NCBI GenBank assembly: GCA_016125375.1
Contig: WGLU01000001.1
Location: forward strand, 248,001-312,000
Direction: 5' to 3'
DNA length: 64,000 nucleotides
Source of the DNA: Pseudomonadota bacterium
GTDB taxonomy: Bacteria; Pseudomonadota; Alphaproteobacteria; UBA1280; RI-95
A program made the translations under genes and the position numbers. The notes under the pieces are model-generated. The model was not told the origin of the DNA. It searched no databases and worked only from the letters and a program-made list of their open reading frames with translations. This document shows positions 25,081 to 33,759 of the stretch, piece after piece (the stretch's first letter is position 1; the number at the start of each line of letters is the position of its first letter).

Positions 25081-25107
25081 CAGGCATGTAACATTATTTT
25101 TGAAAAG

Positions 25108-25485
25108 CTACAGGCTGAAGGAATTGCCGCACCCGCATGATGAAGTGGCGTTCGGGTTGTTGATAACGAACTGCGCGGCCTCTAGCGTTTCCACGTAATC
25201 GATTGTGGAACCTTTCAGGTAGTTGAACGACATCATGTCGATGAGAACGGTGATTCCGTCTTGCGTAATGGCAATATCGTCCGGGTTCTGTACAGTGTCG
25301 AACTTGAAGTTATACGAGTAGCCATTGCAGCCGCCGCCATTCACAGTAACGCGCAGGAAAAGATCGTCGCGCCCTTCATCTTTGAGGAGTTTGGCCACGC
25401 GCTTGGCCGCGGCAGTTGTAACGCGCACGCTCAATATATCCGACGCAGCGGGGGCTGGTGTGTCCTCAAAAGCAATCCGAACCAT
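25108..25485 (-). CDS. erpA: Iron-sulfur cluster insertion protein, ErpA/IscA family
   Basis: 125 residues. The three conserved cysteines are in GGGCNGY and C-terminal SSCGCGNSF, which carry the transferred Fe-S cluster. The N-terminal 20 residues are an extra tail before the core ILSVRVTTAAAKRVAKLL. It is divergent from dgt across 97 nt, as in many alphaproteobacteria. ErpA and IscA cannot be separated with certainty by eye. Confidence 0.93.
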   Translation of the reverse strand: MVRIAFEDTPAPAASDILSVRVTTAAAKRVAKLLKDEGRDDLFLRVTVNGGGCNGYSYNFKFDTVQNPDDIAITQDGITVLIDMMSFNYLKGSTIDYVETLEAAQFVINNPNATSSCGCGNSFSL

Positions 25486-25582
25486 AGTTTTGCACCCATG
25501 CAGTTAAACCTGTTATATATTTAGGCTTAGGTGAAACGCGGTAAAAAAGCAAGACACACCGCACAAAAGGGAGACAATACCC

Positions 25583-26725
25583 ATGCGCCAATTGGCACCA
25601 TACGCAACTCAAGCCCATGCCTCCCGCGGTCGTTTTTACGATGAGCCGGCCTCTAAAAACCGCAGCGTGTTCCAGCGTGACCGGGACCGTATTATCCATT
25701 CAGATGCTTTTCGTCGTCTGCAATACAAAACACAGGTTTTTGTGAATCACGAGGGTGACCATTATCGGACTCGTCTGACACATACGATTGAAGTTGCGCA
25801 GATTACGCGATCGATTTGTCGTGCCATGGGGTTGGACGACGATCTGGGAGAGACCGTCGCACTGGCGCATGATTTAGGGCATCCGCCGTTTGGCCATGCG
25901 GGCGAAGATGCTTTGAACGAAGCGATGCACGCCCATGGTGGCTATCGTCACAACGAACAGACGCTGCGCTTGGTCCGGCACATGGAAAACCGCTACCTTG
26001 CTTTTAAAGGTCTGAATCTGACGTGGGAGGCCTTGGAAGGGATTGCCAAACATAATGGGCCAGAAAAGCATGCCGGTGACCCAGTATTTGAAGGACTGGA
26101 AGCCGAGAGTTGGTGCGGGCTGGAAGCTCAAGTCGCTGCACAAGCGGACGATATTGCCTATAACCACCACGATCTGGATGACGGCATCACCTCAGGTATC
26201 CTGAAGCTCGAGCTGGTACGCGAGCTCCCTCAGTTTGAACGCTTTTATGCGCAGTTTGAGGATGAGTATCCGGATGCACCGCCCTATACGTTGGTGCGGG
26301 AGACGATCCGTCGCATGATTTCTGCACAGGTAGAGGACATTATTCGCAACTCGGAACGTCTTATCGAGGCGTCCGGTGTGGAATCAGTTGAGGATGTCCG
26401 TGCAGCAGGGCAGGGGTTGATCCAGTTTTCGCCCGAAGTTGGTCAGCAGAATCAGGAATTGAAGAGGTTCCTGCGCGAGCATATGTACCGCCATTACCGT
26501 GTCAACCGCATGGCACTTAAGGCCCACCATGTTGTGAAGCGGCTTTTTGAAACTTTTATGGAACACCGCCGCTGCCTGCCTGATGATATTCAGGCCAAGC
26601 TGCCTAAGGACAAGCATGATGCGGACGGCAAGGCTCGGGTTGTGTGCGACTATATTAGCAGCATGACAGATAGGCATGCCAACGTGGAGTATACACGTCT
26701 TTTTGACCCGATGACGCGTACCTGA
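25583..26725 (+). CDS. dgt: Deoxyguanosinetriphosphate triphosphohydrolase-like protein
   Basis: 380 residues, HD superfamily; releases triphosphate from dNTPs. Metal ligands are visible: YRTRLTHTIEVAQI (first His), ALAHDLGHPPFGHAGE (HD), and further D in DDIAYNHHDLDDG. N-terminal SKNRSVFQRDRDRIIHSDAFRRLQYKTQVF is diagnostic. GGGAG before the ATG. Its stop overlaps the start of the ArgRS-like gene by one base (TGATG), so they are coupled. Confidence 0.95.
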   Translation: MRQLAPYATQAHASRGRFYDEPASKNRSVFQRDRDRIIHSDAFRRLQYKTQVFVNHEGDHYRTRLTHTIEVAQITRSICRAMGLDDDLGETVALAHDLGHPPFGHAGEDALNEAMHAHGGYRHNEQTLRLVRHMENRYLAFKGLNLTWEALEGIAKHNGPEKHAGDPVFEGLEAESWCGLEAQVAAQADDIAYNHHDLDDGITSGILKLELVRELPQFERFYAQFEDEYPDAPPYTLVRETIRRMISAQVEDIIRNSERLIEASGVESVEDVRAAGQGLIQFSPEVGQQNQELKRFLREHMYRHYRVNRMALKAHHVVKRLFETFMEHRRCLPDDIQAKLPKDKHDADGKARVVCDYISSMTDRHANVEYTRLFDPMTRT

Positions 26726-27693
26726 TGCACCCATTTTTGCATCTGCAACAGCTGATATTTGAGCTGCTTTGCGAACATATGCCTGCGGTAGATGCCGCCA
26801 TGTGGGTATTGCTGTCTGTCAAACCTTCGGAAGAAACGGGGCTGGTATGGGTGCCACACCATCCGGCATTAGCTGTGCCCCTTTTGCAGATGATAGTTGC
26901 ACAGCCGGGTAAGGGCGGTAACTGGCTCAAGCTAGCGGCAGCAAATATGGCGGATTTCAAACCTCCTGCATGTATGCGGCATATCACGTGCGCTGTTAAG
27001 GCGTGGCACACGGATGTGAGCTCACCAAGGGCGCTGCGCACAAAGTACTTGAGTGAATTTGTAAAAAATATTTCTGATACAAATGGTTATTCAACAAATG
27101 TATATATCGGAGATGAAGTTCCGTATACATTACCTCAGCAAAACAAGCGGATAGATGTGTTCTTCTACGGCGAAGACGCAATAAATCCACAACCTAATGG
27201 CATCTGTGTTCAGCTGGCTAAGTATGCACCCAAATCACAGGAAGAAATATTCCATATGCTTTCTGTACCAGCAGGTGAGGCTGCGAATCTGCCACCAGAT
27301 ATGGGCTTACCCGTGAGAGGTAACCCCTGGTTTCTCGTAATGCTCGCTCGGCTCCGAGCGAATATACTGGCAGAAAACTGGCGATTGGTCTTGGAAGAGG
27401 GGATTTATACACCGGAGTCTCTGGGAGATAACCAATTGGAATCATATGTTTATGCACTCCTAATGGCAGCTCCCTGGCATGCACAGCAGGCGGTACTACA
27501 GGCAGGACCACATACCCTTTGTTTTTATGCGAAGAAACTAGCCACTGCGTGCGACTCTTGGTACACTAAAAACCGAATTTTAGTGCCCGCAGATGTACCG
27601 GGAACGCAGGCACGCCTTGCACTGGCAAGTGACGTGGCTTCCGTTTTGGGCACAATCACCGCCTGTTTGCCGTCAGAACACCTGATGCAATAA
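26725..27693 (+). CDS. Truncated, degenerate arginyl-tRNA synthetase-like protein
   Basis: 322 residues where dgt-argS-SPOR order predicts argS (about 560-590 aa). Residues 1-90 resemble the ArgRS N-terminal domain (PFLHLQQLIFELL...PGKGGNWLKLAA). ALRTKYLSEFVKNISDTNGY followed by YIGD matches the helix and strand after HIGH, but HIGH itself is replaced by SSPR. RIDVFFYGEDAI recalls the (L)IDVWGADH strand, and NPWFLVMLARLRAN the NPVFYVQYAHAR helix. The C-terminus (LESYVYALL...FYAKKLATACDSWY...TQARLALASDVASVL) is the DALR anticodon-binding domain, ending near EHLM. Most of the catalytic core and KMSK are gone. The frame is intact yet unusually A+T-rich, so it is either a pseudoenzyme or in decay. 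Confidence 0.75.
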   Translation: MHPFLHLQQLIFELLCEHMPAVDAAMWVLLSVKPSEETGLVWVPHHPALAVPLLQMIVAQPGKGGNWLKLAAANMADFKPPACMRHITCAVKAWHTDVSSPRALRTKYLSEFVKNISDTNGYSTNVYIGDEVPYTLPQQNKRIDVFFYGEDAINPQPNGICVQLAKYAPKSQEEIFHMLSVPAGEAANLPPDMGLPVRGNPWFLVMLARLRANILAENWRLVLEEGIYTPESLGDNQLESYVYALLMAAPWHAQQAVLQAGPHTLCFYAKKLATACDSWYTKNRILVPADVPGTQARLALASDVASVLGTITACLPSEHLMQ

Positions 27694-27719
27694 AAAGTAA
27701 GAGATAAAGGAGAGCCCTG

Positions 27720-28535
27720 ATGTTTGTCCGCCGTCCCCGCCATGCAGCTTATTCGGTGCAGTCCCCGTACATGTGGGTCAAGCGTGCCGTTGTTGGTGCG
27801 GCTTTCGTAAGTTTTGCCGGGCTCATTTGGTATGTGACGTCCAACCGCGATACGTTGGAAACCGAGAACCTGAACCCCCCTTTAATCCAGGCACCTATCA
27901 GCCCGATCAAGGAGCGTTCAATGGAGCCGGGTGGGATGGAAATCCCCAATCAAGACAAGGAGGTGTTTAATCTTCTTGATTCGACATCTGAAGAAGATGC
28001 CGGTGACGTAAGCCGTGCAGTTGAAGCATCCCGCGCGAAGCCATCCGAAGCAGATAATCTGGCTGATGTAGCCCCTGAAAAAGTGGCCGAGAAAGTCGTG
28101 ACGCACGATCCTGAGCCAGCATCGGCACCCGTGCCTGTTCAGGCACCTAAGCCTGCTGTAGTTGAAGCTGTTAAAGCGCCCGAACCTGCAAAAACAGAGT
28201 CCTTTACCAATAAGATTGCCGCAGAACGACAAAAACCCGTTACTGCCAAACAAGAACCAGCCGTGGCTGCACCACAGGAACCTGCAAAGGGCGAATGGGC
28301 TGTGCAGTTGGGCTCTTACACAGCAGAAGATGCAGCCCTCAAGGGTGTGAAAATCTTTCAGGATAAGTTCCCGGAGCTGTTAACCGGCCTGACGCCTGTC
28401 GTTAAGATGGTGAAGCTGGAGAAGGGTACATATCACCGTGTTTACTTTACCGGCCTGGCGTCCAAATCCGCCTCCGCCGATCTGTGTGCCAAGTTCAAAC
28501 AAAAAAATCAGGCGTGTTTGAATGTTAAGCAATAA
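27720..28535 (+). CDS. SPOR-domain membrane protein
   Basis: 271 residues. A short cytoplasmic N-terminus is followed by one membrane helix (AVVGAAFVSFAGLIWYVT, about 21-38), a long Pro/Ala/Lys/Glu-rich periplasmic linker and a C-terminal SPOR domain from about 195 (EWAVQLGSYTAEDAALKGVKIFQ ... YHRVYFTGLASKSASADLCAKF). SPOR domains bind denuded glycan at the division septum. AAGGAG before the ATG. It overlaps nagZ by 14 nt, so the envelope genes are coupled. Confidence 0.9.
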   Translation: MFVRRPRHAAYSVQSPYMWVKRAVVGAAFVSFAGLIWYVTSNRDTLETENLNPPLIQAPISPIKERSMEPGGMEIPNQDKEVFNLLDSTSEEDAGDVSRAVEASRAKPSEADNLADVAPEKVAEKVVTHDPEPASAPVPVQAPKPAVVEAVKAPEPAKTESFTNKIAAERQKPVTAKQEPAVAAPQEPAKGEWAVQLGSYTAEDAALKGVKIFQDKFPELLTGLTPVVKMVKLEKGTYHRVYFTGLASKSASADLCAKFKQKNQACLNVKQ

Positions 28536-29544
28536 GGCCATTGCTCCGCTGGTTGTCGGCATCCCCGGTACAACGGTGGATCCAGATACGCGCGCCGTAC
28601 TGGCTGCACTGAACCCTGTCGGGTTTATTCTCTTCAAACGTAACTGCGAGAGCAGGGAGCAGGTAGAGGCCCTCTGTAAGGAACTTACAGGACTGTGCCC
28701 TATGGCGCAGAAACTGATCTTTATTGATCAGGAAGGTGGTCGCGTAAATCGTATTCTGTGGGAACCGTATATGGCTCCCCCGGGAGCCACCATTGGTGCA
28801 TTGTATCACCGTAATCAGGCACTGGGCCTGCGTGCGGCAGAGCTGAACGGTTACATAATCGCCGCACAGCTGGCGACATACGGTATTACGGTGGATTGCC
28901 TGCCTGTGGCTGATATTGCGGTGGATGGTGCAGATGCTGTTATTGGTGACCGTGCCTTCAGTAAGGACCCAAAAGCCGTGGCTGCACTGTGTGCTGCGAC
29001 TATGAAGGGTCTGCTGGCCGGTGGCGTTTGGCCTGTTATCAAGCATGCGCCGGGTCATGGGCGTGCAATGGCGGATTCTCACAAGGAATTACCGGTTGTC
29101 AAAACAGATGCAACAACATTGGAAGCTGTGGACTTTGTCCCGTTTGCCATTAATAACCGTGCGCCTTTTGTGATGACGGCGCATATCCGATATGACGCCT
29201 ACGACGCCAAGGCCTGCGCAACCGAGTCTACCATTATGGTGAACGATGTGCTGCGGGATAAGCTTGGCATGAGTGGCCTGATTGTAAGTGATGACTTGAA
29301 CATGCAGGCGCTGGCGGGCGATACCCCCAGCCGCGCGCGCAGAGCTTTGGCTGCTGGCTGTGATTTGTTGCTCCACTGCAATGGCAATCTGGATGAGCTT
29401 CGTAGCCTAGTAGGTGTGACAGAACTGTCTGAGCAGGCCAGGAAGGCCATTGAAAATTTGCCGAGCCGTGGTTTGCCGCGTCCGGATAGCCTCATGGAGG
29501 CTGTTGCCGAAATGCGGGGGCTGCTGAGTGATGCCGCAGCTTGA
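28522..29544 (+). CDS. nagZ: Beta-N-acetylhexosaminidase
   Basis: 340 residues, glycoside hydrolase family 3, cytosolic; removes GlcNAc from recycled anhydro-muropeptides. Seen: IDQEGGRVNRI, substrate loop KHAPGHGRAMADSH with the His-Asp acid/base pair, and IVSDDLNMQAL where the Asp is the nucleophile. It overlaps both the SPOR gene and the downstream protease gene. In many alphaproteobacteria scpA-scpB follow nagZ; here they do not. Confidence 0.95.
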   Translation: MLSNKAIAPLVVGIPGTTVDPDTRAVLAALNPVGFILFKRNCESREQVEALCKELTGLCPMAQKLIFIDQEGGRVNRILWEPYMAPPGATIGALYHRNQALGLRAAELNGYIIAAQLATYGITVDCLPVADIAVDGADAVIGDRAFSKDPKAVAALCAATMKGLLAGGVWPVIKHAPGHGRAMADSHKELPVVKTDATTLEAVDFVPFAINNRAPFVMTAHIRYDAYDAKACATESTIMVNDVLRDKLGMSGLIVSDDLNMQALAGDTPSRARRALAAGCDLLLHCNGNLDELRSLVGVTELSEQARKAIENLPSRGLPRPDSLMEAVAEMRGLLSDAAA

Positions 29545-30211
29545 CCTGTCGCCGCTGACTATCCTGTTCTTCCTTATTACCTGGGCGCCCGGTCTTATTT
29601 TAGGCATTACCCTGCATGAAGCTGCCCATGGCTTTGCTGCCCGTCAGTGTGGCGACAATACTGCCTATGCGCTTGGACGAGTGACCCTTAATCCACTCAA
29701 ACATATTGACCCTATGGGAACAATTGCCTTGCCCGTATTGATGGGGCTGATGAGTGGCGGGAGCTTCATTTTTGGCTACGCCAAACCGGTTCCGGTTAAC
29801 TTTTCCCGACTGAACGATATTAAATGGGACACGGTGCGCGTCGCAGTTGCAGGGCCTGCGGCTAATTTTGTCATTGCCTTGCTGGCAGTGCTGTTGATGC
29901 ACGCTGCTGTTCTCCTGCCACAGTTGGGACAGGTGTTGACGATTCCCGGACTGGTGATGGCCGTTAAGATTAATGTCCTATTGATGGTTTTTAACCTGGT
30001 CCCTGTGTTGCCACTTGATGGTGGCCGCGTTTTGCAGGCCCTGTTGCCACATGAGGCTGGACGAGCTTTTGCAGAAACGGAACGCTGGGGTTTTTTCCTT
30101 GTGATGGCACTGGCTTTTTCCGGCATTTTGTTCCGTATCATTGGTCCCGTTATGGATATTCTGATGAGTGCTATGTTACAGTTAGCGCCACGTGCCCTTT
30201 ACGGGATGTAA
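29531..30211 (+). CDS. Site-2 protease family (M50) membrane protein
   Basis: 226 residues from ATG 29531, inside the end of nagZ. Zinc motif HEAAH lies in ILGITLHEAAHGFAARQCGD (near residue 30), and NLVPVLPLDGGRVLQ carries the second-site N-x-(2)-P...DG motif. About five hydrophobic segments. This is the short M50 group without a PDZ domain, often of unknown substrate. The gene takes the place where scpA would be expected. Confidence 0.9.
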   Translation: MPQLDLSPLTILFFLITWAPGLILGITLHEAAHGFAARQCGDNTAYALGRVTLNPLKHIDPMGTIALPVLMGLMSGGSFIFGYAKPVPVNFSRLNDIKWDTVRVAVAGPAANFVIALLAVLLMHAAVLLPQLGQVLTIPGLVMAVKINVLLMVFNLVPVLPLDGGRVLQALLPHEAGRAFAETERWGFFLVMALAFSGILFRIIGPVMDILMSAMLQLAPRALYGM

Positions 30212-30236
30212 AAAGAAAAAGAAGAAGCCTGAACGC

Positions 30237-31016
30237 ATGAAGTACTTGCTGTTACTGCTGTTGACTGCCCCGGGACTGGGGTTGTTCCTGTCTGTAGGCG
30301 CATTGTACTGGTGGCGCAGGCGCCCCGAACGTGCGCGCAAGGTTCTTGTCGCGGCTATTCTGCTCGGCTGGATGATGTCAACCGAGGCCGTTGGGCGCTT
30401 TATGTCGACCGCGCTGATCGCTCAGGTGCGAGGCACCAGCATCGAGAATGCCAAGAATGTAGATTTGATCCTGGTCTTAAGCGGTGGCATGGAATACGTG
30501 GGTAAAACAGGCTGGATACCGACCCGTGACTCTTACCAGCGCATCATGGTGGGGTATCAGGTGCAACAGAATGTGGGCTCCCGCACGCCGATTCTGATTA
30601 GTGGCGGTAAGACCCACGGCCCGCGCTATCCGTCGGAGGCATCCGTTTGCCGGGATACCATTGACCGCAATCATGCAGAGCTAACACCTATCTGGCTTGA
30701 AGAGAGCTCCCTGAATACGTACGAGAGTGCACTCGAGAGTGCACGGATTATCCGTGAGAAAAACGTCCGTACGGTACTGTTGGTCACGTCCGAGGTTCAT
30801 ATGCTCAGGGCACTCGCCGCTTTTCGTGGCCGCGGCATCGATCCTGTACCGTTCCCGGTATTTGTGCTGGAGCGCGGTCCGCTATCCGTGCAGGATTTCC
30901 TGCCATCCTGGCGCGGTGTTGAGCTGACCGGAAAGGCGGTTTACGAAATTCTGGGCATTGCAGGATACTATGCGTCTGGGTATGTCCGTCTGGAAGACAT
31001 ATTTTACAAGGCATAA
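30237..31016 (+). CDS. YdcF/ElyC-family (DUF218) membrane protein
   Basis: 259 residues from ATG 30237; an upstream in-frame start would overlap the protease gene. Two N-terminal membrane segments (about 3-22 and 33-50) precede a DUF218 domain: DLILVLSGGME, ILISGGKTHGP, EESSLNTYESALESARII and VLLVTSEVHMLRALAAF. Family members such as ElyC affect peptidoglycan and lipid-carrier metabolism. Lies between the M50 gene and tatA, 45 nt ahead of tatA. Confidence 0.85.
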   Translation: MKYLLLLLLTAPGLGLFLSVGALYWWRRRPERARKVLVAAILLGWMMSTEAVGRFMSTALIAQVRGTSIENAKNVDLILVLSGGMEYVGKTGWIPTRDSYQRIMVGYQVQQNVGSRTPILISGGKTHGPRYPSEASVCRDTIDRNHAELTPIWLEESSLNTYESALESARIIREKNVRTVLLVTSEVHMLRALAAFRGRGIDPVPFPVFVLERGPLSVQDFLPSWRGVELTGKAVYEILGIAGYYASGYVRLEDIFYKA

Positions 31017-31061
31017 AGCCGTGCTAAGCTAGCACAACGGTTTAACGAAAGGAAAAAGCAC

Positions 31062-31361
31062 ATGTTTGGACTGGGTCAATGGGAACTGCTCATCATTCTG
31101 GTGATCGTGCTCATGGTATTTGGCGCGGGCAAGCTGCCCGGTGTGATGAAGGAACTGGGTAACGGTGTACGCTCCTTCAAAGACAGTATGAACGGTAAAG
31201 ACGACGCTGCTGAAGGCGAAGAGGACGAAGCACCGAAAGCTGTTAAAAAGGCTGCGCCTAAAAAAGCTGCTGCAAAGCCTGTTAAAAAGGCCCCTGCTAA
31301 AAAGCCTGCAACAAAGACAGCTGCCAAAAAATCGCCTGCCAAAGGCAAGAAAAAGGCTTAA
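31062..31361 (+). CDS. tatA: Sec-independent translocase subunit TatA
   Basis: 99 residues. N-terminal membrane helix GQWELLIILVIVLMVFGAGKLP then the amphipathic helix KELGNGVRSFKDSMNG with the typical FGAGKLP hinge. TatA oligomers form the passage for folded twin-arginine substrates. The last about 45 residues are an Ala/Lys/Pro repeat tail (KKAAPKKAA, KKAPAKKPA) like histone H1, unusual for TatA. First gene of tatABC. Confidence 0.95.
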   Translation: MFGLGQWELLIILVIVLMVFGAGKLPGVMKELGNGVRSFKDSMNGKDDAAEGEEDEAPKAVKKAAPKKAAAKPVKKAPAKKPATKTAAKKSPAKGKKKA

Positions 31362-31399
31362 CTTGCCTTTAAGCAAAGCAAGCTAACGGCGGAGGGGCT

Positions 31400-31651
31400 A
31401 TGTTCGATATCGGGTTGGCCGAGGTTTTTGTCGTCCTTGTGGTGGCGCTGTTCGCCATAGGGCCGGACCGCTTGCCAGAGGCTGCCCGCGCGCTTGGCCG
31501 CGTTATCCGCAAGATGCGCAAAGTGCTGGGTGAGCTCCGCAGCGCTCTGGATGAGGCTCTTGCGGAAGACGAGCGTAAACAAGCCCCCGCAGCCTCGCAG
31601 CCTGCCGAGCCAAAAGCCAAAAAAGCACCAAAAAAGGATAAAAAACCATGA
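31400..31651 (+). CDS. tatB: Sec-independent translocase subunit TatB
   Basis: 83 residues, short for TatB. N-terminal MFDIGLAEVFVVLVVALFAIGPDRLP is diagnostic, followed by an amphipathic helix EAARALGRVIRKMRKVLGEL and a Lys/Pro/Ala tail. TatB binds TatC to form the twin-arginine receptor. Starts 38 nt after tatA and overlaps tatC by 4 nt (ATGA). Confidence 0.94.
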   Translation: MFDIGLAEVFVVLVVALFAIGPDRLPEAARALGRVIRKMRKVLGELRSALDEALAEDERKQAPAASQPAEPKAKKAPKKDKKP

Positions 31652-32454
31652 GTGCCAAGAAAGGCAAAGCACACATGGAACCCTTGCCGGTAGAGGATGA
31701 CGGGCTGGATACGACGGAAGCACCACTCACCGAGCATTTACGTGAGCTGCGCAACCGTTTAGGCATTGCCATAGCCTCTGTATTCGTCGTTTTCGGCCTG
31801 AGCTATGCTTGGCATGAGCAGGTTTTCAAGTTCCTCATCCGCCCGCTGACGACATCGCAATACGCCAAAGGCACCCAGATGATTTATACCGGGTTGCCGG
31901 AATTGTTCTTCACGTATGTCAAACTGTCGTTCCTTTGCGGTTTATTCGTGGGGTTCCCGGTTATCCTCTATCAGATATGGCGGTTTATTGCCCCTGGTCT
32001 ATATAAGAGCGAGCGGGGTGTGTTGATGCCGTTTCTGATTATGACGCCTGTTTTGTTTTATGCGGGCGGCGTATTTACGTACGTAGCTGTGATGCCTATC
32101 GCTGTAGACTTCTTCCTGCAGTTCCAGACTGATGCAATTGCCCCCATGCCATCGGTAAAAGAATACCTGTCCTTCCTGACATCTATGACGTTTGCGTTTG
32201 GCATTGCGTTCGAGCTGCCCGTTATTTTGCTGCTGCTGGCCAAGGCCGGACTGGTAACAGCCAAGCAGCTTTCGGCAGGGCGGCGTTACGCGATTGTTGC
32301 TATTTTCGTGGTTGCTGCCATCCTGACGCCACCGGACCCAGTGTCCCAGCTTTTGCTAGCCTTCCCGATGCTTTTCCTGTATGAAATATCGGTTTGGGGC
32401 GCGCGGATGATGCAGAGCAAAAAAGACGACGCCACCGTACAGACTTCTGAGTAA
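31648..32454 (+). CDS. tatC: Sec-independent translocase subunit TatC
   Basis: 268 residues with six hydrophobic segments. The N-terminal cytoplasmic motif APLTEHLRELRNRL and LCGLFVGFPVILYQIWRFIAPGLYKSER are the signal-peptide binding regions; late MTFAFGIAFELPVILLLLAKAGLVT and ILTPPDPVSQLLLAFPM are conserved. Completes tatABC; serS begins 25 nt later. Confidence 0.97.
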   Translation: MSAKKGKAHMEPLPVEDDGLDTTEAPLTEHLRELRNRLGIAIASVFVVFGLSYAWHEQVFKFLIRPLTTSQYAKGTQMIYTGLPELFFTYVKLSFLCGLFVGFPVILYQIWRFIAPGLYKSERGVLMPFLIMTPVLFYAGGVFTYVAVMPIAVDFFLQFQTDAIAPMPSVKEYLSFLTSMTFAFGIAFELPVILLLLAKAGLVTAKQLSAGRRYAIVAIFVVAAILTPPDPVSQLLLAFPMLFLYEISVWGARMMQSKKDDATVQTSE

Positions 32455-32479
32455 ATAATTACGTAACGGACATAGCCCG

Positions 32480-33754
32480 ATGTTGGACATCAAATGGATT
32501 CGCGAAAACCCCGCAAAACTGGATGACGCGCTCAAAGCGCGTGGCGGTAAGCCTGTATCTGCTGATTTGCTGGAAATTGACGCCTCCCGCCGTGAGATTA
32601 TGACCCGTCTGCAGGCCCTGCAAAGCAAGCGTAATGACCTCTCCAAAGAAGTGGGGATGCTTAAGTCTAAAGGGCAGAACGCCGACCACCTGATGGACGA
32701 GGTCAAAAACATTGGCCCTGCCATGAAAGATCTGGAACAGCAAGAGCGGGATCTGGAAGGAAAGTTCAACGGTATTCTGGTTGCACTGCCGAATATCCCA
32801 CAGTCTGACGTGCCTGTAGGTAAAGATGAGAATGACAATAAAGAGGTTCGTCGTTGGGGAGAGCTGCCGCGCTTTAACTTTGAGCCCAAGCCCCATTATG
32901 AACTGGGCGAAAATCTGGGGCTTATGAACTTTGAGGTCGCTGCCAAGCTAAGCGGTAGCCGTTTCGCGTGGTTGAGCGGCGATCTGGCGCGCCTTGAGCG
33001 TGCACTGGCCATGTTTATGCTGGATACCCAAACACGTGAGCATGGTTACACCGAGGTTATACCGCCGTTCTTGGTCAACGACGATACTGCTTTTGGTACC
33101 GGTCAATTACCTAAGTTTGAAGAAGACCTGTTCAAAACCACCAATGGTATGTGGCTGATTCCAACAGCCGAGGTGCCGCTGACCAACTTTGTGCGTGACG
33201 AAATTGTTGCTGGCGATGTGTTGCCGCTCAAGTTCTGTGCTTATACACCATGTTTCCGTAGTGAAGCTGGTTCGGCGGGGCGTGACACACGCGGTTATAT
33301 CCGTATGCACCAGTTCACCAAAGTGGAAATGGTTCAGATTACATCGCCGGAGAAATCCGTGACGGCATTGGAAGAAATGTGCGGTCATGCCGAAAATATT
33401 CTGAAAAAGCTGGAACTGCCGCACCGTGTGATTACGCTGTGCACAGGTGATATGGGCTTCTGCTCACAAAAGACCTACGACCTTGAGGTCTGGTTGCCAG
33501 CACAAAATACTTACCGCGAGATTTCGTCCGTATCCAACTGCGGGGACTTTCAGGCCCGTCGTATGAAAGCCCGTTATCGCGACGCTGATGGCAAACCCCA
33601 ATTTGTGCATACATTGAACGGTTCTGGCCTGGCTGTAGGTCGCACATTGGTTGCTGTGATGGAGAACTACCAGGACGCTGATGGCAGTATTCGTATTCCA
33701 TCCGTTCTGCAGCCGTATATGGGTGGCCAAAAATGCATTGAGGTTAAAAAGTAA
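32480..33754 (+). CDS. serS: Seryl-tRNA synthetase
   Basis: 424 residues, class II. The N-terminal coiled-coil arm ([23 protein letters not shown]) contacts the tRNA-Ser long arm. Motif 2 is in [25 protein letters not shown] and motif 3 in [20 protein letters not shown]. It charges tRNA-Ser and tRNA-Sec. Follows tatC and precedes pcm in the alphaproteobacterial order; surE, often found between them, is missing. Confidence 0.98.
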   Translation: MLDIKWIRENPAKLDDALKARGGKPVSADLLEIDASRREIMTRLQALQSKRNDLSKEVGMLKSKGQNADHLMDEVKNIGPAMKDLEQQERDLEGKFNGILVALPNIPQSDVPVGKDENDNKEVRRWGELPRFNFEPKPHYELGENLGLMNFEVAAKLSGSRFAWLSGDLARLERALAMFMLDTQTREHGYTEVIPPFLVNDDTAFGTGQLPKFEEDLFKTTNGMWLIPTAEVPLTNFVRDEIVAGDVLPLKFCAYTPCFRSEAGSAGRDTRGYIRMHQFTKVEMVQITSPEKSVTALEEMCGHAENILKKLELPHRVITLCTGDMGFCSQKTYDLEVWLPAQNTYREISSVSNCGDFQARRMKARYRDADGKPQFVHTLNGSGLAVGRTLVAVMENYQDADGSIRIPSVLQPYMGGQKCIEVKK

Positions 33755-33759
33755 CCGAG

